From assembly GCA_026874595.1 (NCBI GenBank), contig CM049309.1, positions 43,725,079-43,789,078 of the forward strand: 64,000 nt of DNA, written 5' to 3'. The notes below the pieces were generated by a model. The model was given only the letters and a program-made list of their open reading frames with translations, made no database searches and was not told the origin of the DNA. The translations under genes and the position numbers were made by a program. Each line of letters opens with the position of its first letter. Positions within the stretch are counted from its first letter, which is position 1. Below are positions 1 through 12,100 of the stretch, piece after piece. Origin of the DNA: Sipunculus nudus (taxonomy: Eukaryota; Annelida; Sipuncula; Golfingiida; Sipunculidae).

Positions 1-934
1 ATTAATAAAAACATTCGATGTGGAGGAAAGACAATATTCTATAAAGATTTTTATGAAAAAAATATAATTTCTTTGCAAGATATTGTTAGTAATTTTAATT
101 GTTTAAGCTTCGAGGAAGCTAAATTAAAATATGGTTTGAAAAATTGAGATTATCTAAGATATGATGCAATGTTGACTGCAATACCAATAATTGGAAACAA
201 TTTGTTTTAGACATTGGTAATATAAAGGATATCAAAGAACGAAATGTACTTGATACTGTTATAGGCCAATTAGATTTGTATAAATGTAGGACAAGAGATT
301 TTTATGAAACGGCAATATCCATTGAATATGAACCCCCGTCAGCAGTATCAAAATGGGAAAAGGTATATTGTGATTTGGATTGGGATTCTGTTTTCACGCT
401 AGCTTTTAAATTAGTAAAAGATACCAGGATACAAACTCTTCAGTTTAAAATATTAACACAAATTTTTCCTTGTAATCTTAAGTTATTCCAGTGGCATATT
501 GTTCATTCACCAAGATGCAACCATTGCCACGAGATGGATACAATAGAACACTACTTAACTGAATGTGATACTGTTAAAATATTTTGGAGCTCATTTCAGT
601 TTTGGTGGCGAAATACATCTACTTCTTACTTTCATTTAAAAGGGAGAGATATTATATTTGGGGTGTTTGATGTTGAACGCATCATGGTCAAAGCTCTGAA
701 TTACTGTCTACTAATGGCAAAGAGAGATATATATATATATATATATGCTGCGAAATATTCAGGAAAATGTTTATTCTTTTTAGAATACTTACAGGACCTT
801 AAATACAGGTTAGAAACTGATATTTACATAGAAAACTGTAAATTAATGAAAAATATGGAGAGTATAGATATATTAATGTATGTCCATTTGAAACTGTGAA
901 TGTTGTTGTGATGTTATTATTTTCATAATAAAAC

Positions 935-963
<29 letters not shown>
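1..963 (+). mobile_element. LINE (non-LTR retrotransposon) 3' end with poly(A) tail
   Basis: This is the C-terminal part of a reverse-transcriptase-type ORF2, followed by a short 3' UTR and a 24-base A tail (940-963). AATAAA lies at 927-932. Bases 1-147 read as the typical post-RT segment (GKTIFYKDFYEKN, SFEEAKLKYGL) and then hit a TGA. Reading resumes at 276-896 and carries a zinc-knuckle-like CNHC..DTIEHYLTEC motif around residues 80-95. That motif is standard near the C-terminus of L1/Tx1-like LINEs. The copy is dead: it is truncated by the window edge, has an in-frame stop, and contains a (TA)n expansion at 727-746. The flank at 962-1012 is itself a repeat also found at 51184-51236, so the LINE landed in or next to older repetitive DNA. 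The exact clade cannot be fixed from this fragment. Confidence 0.85.
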
Positions 964-965
<2 letters not shown>

Positions 966-1076
966 TTTCACAACCAAAATTACCCATAGATCATTAATAT
1001 ATACACAGAGGATGCCAGAAATTACATAAATAATATGTTTGTACCCATACTGAGAGTTTATTTTTTTTCATTTCAG

Positions 1077-1145
1077 GTTCAACAGATGGCAGAACATCTG
1101 AACATTCATGTATTTAGCTTAGAGAAAAGAGTTAAAGAGCACTGA
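1077..1145 (+). CDS. Possible terminal coding exon of an upstream plus-strand gene
   Basis: A good 3' splice site (a T-rich tract ending TTTCAG at 1071-1076) is followed by 22 in-frame codons and a TGA at 1143-1145. The peptide begins VQQMAEHLNIHVFSLEK and is helical and charged. The long AT-rich sequence after it contains AATAAA at 3113, 3937 and 3968, as a 3' UTR would. I do not recognise the protein. The LINE at 1-963 would then sit in the last intron. The alternative is chance: 23 open codons after an acceptor-like site is not strong evidence by itself. Confidence 0.35.
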   Translation, partial: VQQMAEHLNIHVFSLEKRVKEH

Positions 1146-4103
1146 AACTTGCATCCCTAGGTTTATTTAATATATGTGTTTATTCGAAAAAAACATCTGT
1201 TGCCATTATTTGCATCAAACAGGTTGCAGACATGTCATGCCGAGGAAAGCCAAAATATATGTTTTATTTATATACACAGACGAGCTGTTTATCAAAGATG
1301 GAGACAATTGAGGGTCCATGGTAGCATCTGTACCTTAATTAAATGTCAGAAATTCATTTTACTCATACATGTTTTATATTACATGTATAAATAATTTAAA
1401 TATGTGTGATTGTTACCCATTAATTTTCACAGTATGAAGTGATGTGCATCTGCTTTGCAGTTGAGTGATCATATTTTAATATTTTGGTGATAAATAATTT
1501 TATTAGATAAAAAGATACAGTATACATATATAGAAACATGAATGATCCAGTAGTTTGACATTTTCTTAAAAATAATAATATATGTTTTTCATTGCATAAT
1601 GCTGCATTAAAACTACATCATTCTATCAAGCAGATATATCATACTTGACCAGAGAAGTTGGGGTCATTTGACTGATTGAAAAATGTTGATGTTATGCTTT
1701 CTCAATAACATTCACTGATCTGCAATCATCACTGGTATGTTAATATTAAATGTGAATATACTCAACAAAGGCAGACCTCTACTCCGTTCCACTTCCCCTG
1801 TCCACCTGTTTTTTATGATTAATTTTATAAAATGCACTAAAGCTTACCTGTATTTATCTCGGAGGCAAACCACACAAATGTGATGATATTCCAACAGGAA
1901 AATAATACTCACTCATGTATGGATTCCATTTGAGTAATTCAGAAAGAAACATGACTGAACATAGTACGGTCTTGTGGCATACTAGTGATGACCTGAGCTG
2001 ATGATCTTAAACTTCATCCTTTTGGTGATGACATATTTGGAGATGACTTTTTTTAGCTCTTTCTGGACAAGTCAGCACCATCCTGGCATTGCAATTTAAA
2101 TATATTTATTACATACAAATATAATTCATCGTAAACCACCACATTACCTCCTTTATTTAAAGCTAATTTGCAATGTTAAACAAAATAAATGTTCAAGAAA
2201 TATCACAAAAATATAGGTGGACATTGGTTTTTTGAACAGAGTGTAGAAAAATCACAGGGGTTATGAAACTGTTATTTTAAAAACCAGAGGCCTGTCTGTC
2301 TGTTTGTGTGCAATAATAATGCAACATATTCCATGTCATAATGTCAGATAGTTGGTTAATGTGCTTATATCATAAATTTTTATTGCTGTTAAATACATAT
2401 GTACTATCACTATTTATTAACAAATATTATTTTGGTGAGGGTGACAATGGGTATTACACAGTTAAAAAATCACAGAATCGATCTTTAATATAAATTTTAT
2501 TTCATTCAGCTCATCTTCATTGAATGCTGCCTGGGTTCATGTATATTATTTGTGTATAGGGCTGTACCCTGTAATGTGAAAAAACGGAAAGAGAACAAGT
2601 GGACTTGGGACTTTTACTGTTGTGAAATGTAGCTGTATGAAGAAACAGTGTTTAGAATGTGTGTGGTGTTGTTGTTTTAATATATAAGTGTGTGCAGATA
2701 TTTTCTGCTTTACATGAACTAAAGTTAAACTAGAACACTGTAAAAAACTCCAGCAGAGGAAAGATCATAGATACTCTGATTTTTTATCAAGTTTATTTTA
2801 ATTTATTTTATACCAAAATTACATTTGTATGTAGCGACACTGTTTTGTGATTATTTTTTTTTGGTCATACATATCACATAAGGTAAGTATTTGTTAACAA
2901 CAGTCAGTTATGCATTGTTCTCCCATTCTGTCCATGATGCAAAACTTGGGTTAGTTTGCCTAACCAAAATAAAAGGAGGACAGAGAAAATGAAACAGACC
3001 ACAGAATGTATGAATCAATATTGTAGTTAAGGAATGTAAGGAATATTTTTGGCCCTCAGAAATCTCCATGTCTTGTGGAATTATAGAAGTGTATTTGTAT
3101 GCTTTTAATGATAATAAATTGAAACATCATCTGACTAAACTAAACTTAGTCATGTCAAGCAAGACTTAACTAAACGTAGTCATGTCAAGCAAGACTAAAC
3201 TAAATGTAGTCGCATCAAGCATGGTAGATTATTCTCCGTGTGTATTATAACCACCTTCACATACAGAATACTGATGGTTACACCAGTGGTTTATCAGGTC
3301 ATTGTATCATCATGTTGATACAAGAGGAATCCACAGAAATGGTCTCTCAGATTTGCATATTTTGAATACCTTGATGCTCCACAGAAATGGTTGCCAGAGT
3401 CTATGAATGATGAAATTCATGATTTATTAAACAAATGTACATAATTATGATGATTTAGAGATTTAATGCTTTAACTGTACATTAGTGTTATTTTGTGAAT
3501 GAACTAGTCAGACATACGTGAGCACAACTGTGTTAAGGCATTACAGCTTAAAATCTAATTAAACATTATGGAATCATTAGATTGTCAGGGGACAGTCATA
3601 TGACAGCTGTATTTATTCAGAAAACCAGTGTCATTTAGGTTGCTATGGTTACAGTTGTGTGGTCATAGGTTACCTGTAATATACAGTATCATGATTGCAA
3701 CAGCAGAAAGCGTTGGTTTGTTTTTTTTAACTATGTGGTAGCCATGACTACAGGATAGAAAAAGATGCAATGCTCATGACATATGAAGGAAAAGTGTGGA
3801 ATGTCTCGTTTTAGGCAAGCTTATTTACTTTCTGTTTAATGTGTTGCTTGACTTCATCATCATAATATGTAATTTAACTGTATATATTCAGCGTCCATTG
3901 TCTTTTTAAGTTCTTCATGTATGTCACCATTATATTAATAAACGTTTTTAAAGCACTCAGGTAACAAAATAAAGGCTTATCAGGCTTAGGTTTGAGCACC
4001 AAGGCATGCCAGTTTTGTAATACGGCTTTGTTTATACATTTGTATATGAACAAGTTTTCTTTGCTTCTTTAAAGCAACATGTTTCAACTAAATATTAATA
4101 GTA
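1146..4103 (+). other. AT-rich stretch without genes; candidate long 3' UTR
   Basis: No convincing reading frame occurs on either strand. The only notable signals are three AATAAA hexamers in plus orientation (3113-3118, 3937-3942, 3968-3973) and a short tandem repeat at 3135-3222. If the exon at 1077-1145 is real, this is its 3' UTR and downstream flank. Confidence 0.3.
3135..3222 (+). repeat. 30-bp tandem repeat, about 2.9 copies
   Basis: The unit CTAAACTAAACTTAGTCATG... repeats at 3135, 3165 and 3195, each time ending in TCAAGCAAGA or TCAAGC. Copies differ by a few bases. Confidence 0.8.
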
Positions 4104-4264
4104 CGGTTGAACCTCTCCTTACGGGCACCTCTGTACTAAGGGCACCTCCTATTTACGCCCAATGATGGGCAGACAGGGCAGTCCCTTGAAAGTATGTCCC
4201 AAAATCTATAACCTCCCTACTAAGGGCGCCTCTCTATCAGTGTCCGTAATTCGTAGGTCTACTG
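4104..4264. mobile_element. 161-bp MITE with inverted termini and TA target duplication
   Basis: The left end reads CGGTTGAACCTCTCCTTACG. The right end, reverse-complemented, reads CAGTAGACCTACGAATTACG. TA flanks both sides (4102-4103 and 4265-4266). The right-end sequence also occurs at 23101. TA duplication and these termini fit a non-autonomous Tc1/mariner or pogo-type element. Confidence 0.7.
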
Positions 4265-4266
4265 TA

Positions 4267-5194
4267 TTTGTGTTGCTTGTATGTGCGTGAAAGTGACTAC
4301 AAGTATGGTATTTTGTTTACATGCAGTGCTATAAGTTTGTTTTTTTCCATGCCAGTATTCAGCTTTAATTTGCCTTTAAAATGTTTTATTGGGCTATTCT
4401 TTACCACATGGTCATGCTTTTAAATGTTTTATTTGGTGAATATAATTAACCTAAATCACATTTATATTTGCGAGTTACCTGATGGTTTCATTTTGCATTA
4501 GGAGTTAAGTGCAAGGTGGTCTGTGTACAAGTAGCACTTATTGGAGATGATTATCAGTAAAGGTTATTATGAATGATAGTTAACAGGAAAAATTCAATGT
4601 CAGTTTATTTATAGTCAATGGATTATCGATAACATATCGACAATCTTTTAATGACAAGAAAAATTTGTAAAATTTGAATGACCGCGAGCACCAGTTATGT
4701 TGCCACGGTGAAGTAATAACAGAAGTGGAACCACATGGTCTTGACAAGGCAACAAAAAGACTGCATGTTTCAGCTACACTTAGTTTCCCTTAAACAATTT
4801 CAGTGGACTCTCAGTCTTTGCTGCAATGTTTTCAATGAATATTCTTCCAAAAAATCGATCTTATTCCTGTACCATTTTATAGGATTTATCAGCACATCTG
4901 TTCTTGTCAGAATAGTCATTAATCATATATCAGTTTTACTTGGACAGATATTCAGTTTAACCAGTTTAATTTACCTTTTGTTCATTCCACTGGCACTAAA
5001 ATTCTTACTTCCACGAGGCTTTAGGTTGATATGTGTAACAATATGTATCCGAGTACACATACACAAGCGCACACTTTCAATTAGAGTAAATTATAAAATT
5101 AAATAACTTCAAATAGATATAAGCATTTCTGAAATATAATCATTTATAAATAAAAAAAATAATATATAACAGGAATATGAGTGGCATCGTTTTA

Positions 5195-5196
<2 letters not shown>
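4267..5196. other. No gene seen
   Basis: AT-rich sequence. A 123-codon plus-strand reading frame at 4735-5106 has no recognisable domain, and its Leu/Ile/Phe-rich composition is what AT-rich DNA gives by chance. Confidence 0.5.

Positions 5197-5246
<50 letters not shown>
5197..5246. repeat. (AT)n microsatellite
   Basis: About 25 uninterrupted AT dinucleotides. Confidence 0.95.
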
Positions 5247-5249
<3 letters not shown>

Positions 5250-5756
5250 CAAAATATAAGAATAATGAAGCAGCATTTAGTATTTGTATCCTTAAAATAA
5301 TCAAGTGATAACAAGCAAGAGGACACCGGCACAAGGTCACCATGCAGCAAATCAAAGATTTGTTCACGGACGGGGAAGGGCTTGGACGGGTAGTAATAAC
5401 GTAACAATGGTATAGCCCAAAAGCCAGATCTATTTATAAACAGGATTCTGATTTTTATTCAAGGATAACCTGCATGCATGTTGTATGCGTATATGAAAGA
5501 ATAACACCCCCAGGGTACACATTAACGACCGTTGCAAAGCATATGACAATTTCATTTTTGATGCAATAGTATGTAAAGCTGCGGATTAGATAATGGTATA
5601 CTTTTAATCGGCAACTGGTAACATGTACATATTGGTATGCATATTTGCGCGAGTTCTCAAGCCCTTTTTTCAAACTCGAGTAATTGGTGAGAATCAATCG
5701 AACTCGAATATTCGAGTAATCCTCTAGACACTAGTTCGCTGAATGGGCATTGCATT

Positions 5757-5975
5757 AGTGGCAGCGTCGGATCCAGAAGTAATTGGAGGGGTGCAACCCA
5801 GGAGGGTTAATTACAAATCCTAAAACAAGGTCCCCAGATCTGGAAAGGGGTGGGTGGTGACACGTGGCAAATATTGGTCTGTAACCCTTAAAACAGGTTG
5901 CGGCGGCAGGTAAAAAGGGGAGGGGGGTCCGGACCCTGTGCGCCCCCCCCCCCCCCCCGGATTTGCTTCTGTGTG
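5757..5975. mobile_element. GGATCC-ended MITE (degenerate copy)
   Basis: It starts near GCAGCGTCGGATCCAG, contains the internal CCAGATCTGGAAAGGGG and poly-C (5943-5958) features of the family, and ends at CCCCGGATTTGCTTC. Better copies are at 23790-23975 and 43764-43971. It sits beyond the last exon of the minus-strand gene ending at 6122, so it may be part of that gene's 3' UTR. Confidence 0.55.
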
Positions 5976-6121
5976 GTATATATATGGTAAAATTAAGCGA
6001 GATACAAGAGGTCCTGCAGTAAAAAATACGGCACGGTCCTCGGTACTCGTTATTCACTTCAGTCTTGGTTAACAATTGTGATTCAACACTGTTCAAAGCC
6101 ATTAAGGTCACATGACGTCTT

Positions 6122-6183
6122 CTAGTAACTGCATAGCCCCAAGGTCATGACAACGGTTCCCATTACAGCAACATACATAGCAC
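6122..6183 (-). CDS. Surface-protein gene exon 6 (hydrophobic C-terminus and stop)
   Basis: The strong acceptor TTTTTCCCTGTTTCAG is followed by 20 codons and TAG at 6124-6122. The peptide [20 protein letters not shown] is a hydrophobic tail typical of GPI signals. The phase-1 junction with exon 5 completes a Gly codon. Confidence 0.65.
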
Positions 6184-9057
6184 CTGAAACAGGGAAAAAG
6201 CACAACAAAAGTGGAAGATCCTTCAGTGACGGAAGTGGTGCTTTAAAATTATCATTTAACTAATGTAACCCCTGTCAGACTACTTTGTCATTGAAAAAAG
6301 ACCATAAAAGTATCAATTAGATAAAAAGATGTAATGTAATATATGTTTGAGCCCGGAACCGCGTTAGCAACACGTGTGCCTGCATGGCTTGGGCATACCA
6401 ACCTGGCTTTAGTTGTCAGCCAACCTTTGCAAAAAGTGTCCTGGCTTCAAACTGCTTGAAAGAGTTCACCTCAGTTTGTCTATGTTACAAAGTATTTATC
6501 ATACATGAAAATTGTATTTATATTTTATATTATTTGAAATGTTGAAATTGAGTACTAAAAAGGTCATGGTTTTAAGAATGAAAAAAATTAAAAAGTCATA
6601 AAACAATGAATTACAGATAACCTACATTATCTAGAATCCCTCATCTTTTTTTTCAGTAAATTATAAAAGAATAACAGAAATGCAGCAACTCAAATCCTCG
6701 CCAAATGGTACCCAGAGTCCCCTTACTTTGTGACCATTGTTAAATTTATAGTTAGGTTTCTGCTGTAGATATAATAGCGGCCTTTCAGCCAGTGTGGCCG
6801 ATGCCACACTAAAAAAAATACGTAAGACGTTTAGTAAGATTAAAATTCTTGTGACAAGATAGCCTCACCCACTCCTGCTTTATATCCTTAGGATATGAAG
6901 AAAGTTCTCCTCTGGCTTTAAGTAATGGTGGAACCTGGAAACCAGAATTATCCATCCCAAATGTTTCCAGAATTCCATTAAACATGACAGCTAAATATTT
7001 GTCGAATATGCATTAATGTTGGGTAGAGATAAATATTTAATTATTCTGATAAGAATATATCTTTAAGATATTCGTGTACTTTACCGCTTATGTTTCAATC
7101 CCAACAGAGCCAAGATATACTTCGGGAATACTGCAGGCACACGATATTAAAACAGTTAAATTTCAACTTAAATAGACATGACATGTTTATAATTGTATCC
7201 GCCAAAACAAAGTTTTGTGGATACTGTTTTTGACCGGGTTCCACTGCCGCCGCCGCGTTCGTTTTCCGGAATAGAATTCTGAGACCACTGGACAGATTTT
7301 TCCGAAACTTTACACGATTGTCAGGTCACATGTGAACTGGTGTCAAAATATTTTGCGTTGACCTCTGACCTTTCCTATCTCCAGTGCGTCCATCTGTGCG
7401 TCTGTTTTGACACATTAAGCCACATATCTCGGGAACCGTTTGACCGATCAGGAAAAATTTTTTTGCACAAATGTAGCCCTTGGATAGCTTTATAACTTAC
7501 ATAAAAATGGTGGCGCCACCTGCAACCATTTTTGCACAGCGTCCATCTGTTCATCTGCCTTGGGATAAAATCACTCCTGTCTCTGCATTGGTTGGACTTA
7601 TCCACCTGAAATTTTGCATGTGTATACATCCTGGGCAGCTTTCTTGATTTATGACAGGTGGCGCCACCTACATTCACATTTACGCTGCAGACATCCAAGC
7701 TCATATCTCGGGAACCATTTGACCGATTGGGCCAAAATTTTGCATGTTAATAGATCTCACATAGCTCTTTATCATACACAAAACTGGTGGCTCCACCTGC
7801 AACCATTTTTTGCCCAGCGTCCGTCTGTTTGTCTGCCGTGGGGTAAAATCACTCATATCTCGGCAGTGGTTTGACTTATCTGCCTAAAATTTTGCAGGTT
7901 TACACATCTTTCATAGCTTTCTTGATTTTATGACAGGCAGCGCCACTTACATTCACATTTATGCTGCAGACATCCAAGCTCATATCTCGGGAACCATTTG
8001 ACCGATTGGGCCAAGATTTTGCATGTGTATAGATCTCACATAGCTGTTCATCACCTCACTCTTTTTCCCCTTTGCCACTTAATCGATGCCTCACTTCACC
8101 CGCCCACTCTGATTTCGGCGGATACACGTAGTTGCTTGTCGTCTACCCGTATTCTAGTTAAATCTTTTATTTATGGTCAGTGTTATAATATTATAAATAC
8201 AACCTCAAGATGGTCACTGGAATAATTCGGGTGTCATCATGGTATCCCCACAATATATGGTGATGTCTTACAAAAATTGAATACCAAAATAGTCTGTCCC
8301 TTATATACAGAAGTTCATGATCAGTAAAAAGCTTAATTGAATGCATGTGGCATATTTCTTGATATCATAATAATGTTACCTTTGTCTGTAATGTGTTTCT
8401 GTTAAAGTTTGATTCAACTACTTTTTCTAGAAATATAGCACAACATTCACCTTAAAGTAAAAATATTTAAAAAATGTGAAATGGGCCACTCTGGAACTAA
8501 GGAGCTCACTAATTTTTTTTTAAATATTTTTAATTATGTACTCTTTTATCAATATTATGTTTATGTAAATATACACAGATAATCGTTTTTGCCAGTTACA
8601 ATGGCCACGTAAAATTCATGGGGAAAAGGTCAAGAATTGTTCGTTTAATGTCATGAAAAAGACCTGCAGTTATTATCATGGGTATTTATAAACTAAAGAT
8701 ATATAGCATGAATTAAATATACCAAAGAAAATTTTTCAGCCTGACTGGTACCGATATATGAATATTTGGGCCTGGGGACATTGAGTAAAAGGTCCGTTTT
8801 CAAGGCAAAAACGGGAATAATCCAGAGAACTTTAAAATCATATAATTTTGCTGACCTGTAACACGTGACACGCCGCCGCAGGTTGGTACAGTAGAAACGG
8901 ATGCAGACAGTCCACTGGTTGTGGACGGACAACAACTTTCAGCGCATTCCATGTTTTTGGCTGAAACACAAGTATAGCATTTGATAAGGCCGCAATTACA
9001 AAAGCATATATAGGCTGAAACACAAGTATAGCATTTGATAAGGCCGCAATTACAAAA

Positions 9058-9150
<93 letters not shown>

Positions 9151-12100
9151 GTGTCGACTGCTTTTGCTGCTCACTTATACGTCATTACAAGGTTTGGCTC
9201 CAAATTATCTTGGACTCGAGAGAGTCTTGGACTCGGACTTGTACTCGGACTTGCAGGTTAGGACTCGAGAAATAAGGCTGAGTCCATCTTGAGTCCAATA
9301 AAAAAATACTAGATCACATATTATAAGAATTACTAAAATACAACTGACTGAATATAATAAAATAATAACACTATATATAACAAGCTTTTCTCAGCATCGG
9401 GAGCTATAAATGTAATTAACCCTTATAATAATAAAAGCATTCGTGAACTAACTAAAAATGTACATAAAAATTTCAATTTTTAAATTGTTGTTTTAGGGAT
9501 ATTTGTATTTGACTGGGAAATGGACTCGGAATCCAATTGACTCGGAGGAGGTGGACTTTGACTTAAACCTGGCGGACTCGGAATTGGACTCAAGTGGCCT
9601 GGACTCGGGCTTGCACTCGGACTCTGATGGTCTTAACTAAATCCATCTCCGGACCCTATCTTCCTATGTTAGATCTGTTGCATTTCGCTCCAATTTCAGG
9701 TGATTCTTCATGGCTTGAACATTCCCATCGGAAAACCAAGGAGCATTGGACCGGCGCAGGTTTAGACTACGCTTGGGCACGTTGATCAAATAAATTCATA
9801 AGCACTTGTTCTAGCAGGTTATGAGAGCTATCGGAGGTACTGACAAAGCATATTGACCAACTAAATCACAATATACGTTGATTACGTACCTGTTGATATT
9901 ACACCAAAAGTAAACCTAGTCGGGAAAACGTGTGGTGGAAAGACGATGGTGGCGCCAACTTCCGGGTAGGTGTCGTCCAGGATATCTTTGTGGTGGGTAT
10001 AAGCAGGAAATTCCGGGCGGCCAGTCGGACGGAAAGCTATGATACCAATGGATGAATAATCTCCCTCATTGGCCAAACCGAGCCGGTAGGTAGGCTTCAG
10101 CCAAATGCGTTCTTCCGGTGCCAGACACAACTAAAATATATTAAAAGGTCGCATCAGTCGAGAAACCTCCTTTAGTACTCTGTTGATCCAATCTGTCATA
10201 GTGACATAACGAAAATTGTCAACTTGTTATAGGTAAGATTGATTTATAACCGTCGCCTGTCATTTAGGTATTTACAAAATAGTTGATAAATGTATGAAGA
10301 TTATCTCTAGCATTTTAAGAATGGCAAAGAAGTACATGTCGCAGAGTTGACATAAGAGACAATGACTACAGTGTTGCTGTGATTTGCTATATAATGATTT
10401 TTTATTTCATTGCACAAGAGAAAACACCGAAACTAAAGTGTGGAAAGATGTACTTTGAACAGACCAAAAGGTGTATTTACAGTAAACACTCTCTCAATTG
10501 ATATTCTATTAAACCAAACATATCCAGTACGGAACAAAGGAGGTATAAAAGCATGCCTTGTTCAAGTATACAATGCACATAGCAGTATAAATTTCCGTGA
10601 ACTTAAGCGCCACCTCGAAGTGTTGGCAAAAGCGTATACGCTCAACGCCTCAGTGTACGAGAATCTGGTTGTATGTATTTTTTAAAAAGCAGGTAACGCT
10701 TTCGAATAGGCAGATCATGGGTTAGAAGAGTTAGTTTACGGTAAGGAAGATATGTGATTTCCTTTAAATAAAAGAGATAAGCAATAGAAAAGATAACAAT
10801 AGTCTTACAAGACACGTTTTGTAATTAATAAACGTAGGCAAAGCTCCACAGAAGATACACTACGTGTAACGCTAAATGTCTGCGTCAGCTTCTTTAAAGA
10901 CTACCTTATCCACCCTGTCAACAATCTCGTATTTTATACATTGAAAAATCTAATCAGTTAATATTTTGGAAATTTCAGTTATAAGATAATGAAATATCAA
11001 TATTCAAGTAGTTTGTTATATTTTTTAAATAATATTATCAGATAAAATGATAAGAAAATATTGTTCATTAATATGATAAAATATGAGTATGCATAGCTGG
11101 AGACGCTGAATGGTCTGTAGATTCAATACTCTATATTAGGGGCACAATATTAATTAAAAACATAGTGTACAAAACTACATAATACCAGTGCTTTTAAGTT
11201 ATATTAATATGAGTTCGTACAGGTGTTTGCACTGTAAGTTAACAGCATGGTTTGTTGCTTAGACACTTCCTTTTTATACTTTGCAATAAACACCTTGTAA
11301 ACTCTGTTATCACCGCATTCCAACTCAGACCTCTTTTCGAAAACTAAAGTTGCTGTCACGTGATCAGTATTGTTGACGTCTAGGTCCCATATTTGCACAC
11401 GGAGCGCATGAAGAGGAAGGTCACTATCAAGGTCAGCGGCCACAAAGGTCAGCGCGGTCAGTAATCCGTCCCCCAGTCTCTGTGTGGAATCAAGATACAG
11501 TCTTTTCCCTCTGTTCGGTATATGGCTCTTTGTCTTCTGTAGAGCATACCCGTTGTAGCGGCCACAGGAACCTTCCATAACAGACAAAAAGAACAATTAA
11601 ATCCAAATATGTTCATAACAAAAAATATAGATGGAGAAACAGGGTTTAAAAACGAAAATTCTTCACAGAAAAGTAAAAAAAAAAATCAATGACCTATATA
11701 TGAAAAAAAAAACTCCTGCTGTGAGGGTTGGATATCATAGTACTTTAACGTTCAGTATCTGCGATGACTTTATAGCTAACACAAATTTTGACTCATCTCA
11801 GAGGTTCATTTGAATTTCAGGAAGAAAGAAAATTAAGTTACTCTCATGTTAAACTGGATCTGGCAACTATCCTTTTTGAATATATTAAAATAAATAAAGA
11901 AATATACGTGTAATATGCAGGCTACACAGGTATACTTACACTGTGGGAAGTGATCCGATGCATTTTCACCCTGGACAGGTCCTGCAACTGAAACAGTGTC
12001 ACGTGTTACATCACGACGTACCAACAGGTATCTCTTAGGCCAAAAAAAATTAAAGGTATGGTTCTCAGGCACCGCCCGCATCAATTTTAAACCCTGGCAT

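Noticed and set aside
4735-5106. 123-codon hydrophobic plus-strand frame
   Set aside because: Composition is that of AT-rich non-coding DNA; no domain, promoter or splice context.
5140-5407. Tyr/Ile-repeat peptides on the minus strand
   Set aside because: Translation of an (AT)n microsatellite.
7375-8225. Several 75-109-codon frames with similar peptides ([14 protein letters not shown])
   Set aside because: They come from the 279-bp tandem units and occur in conflicting frames on both strands.
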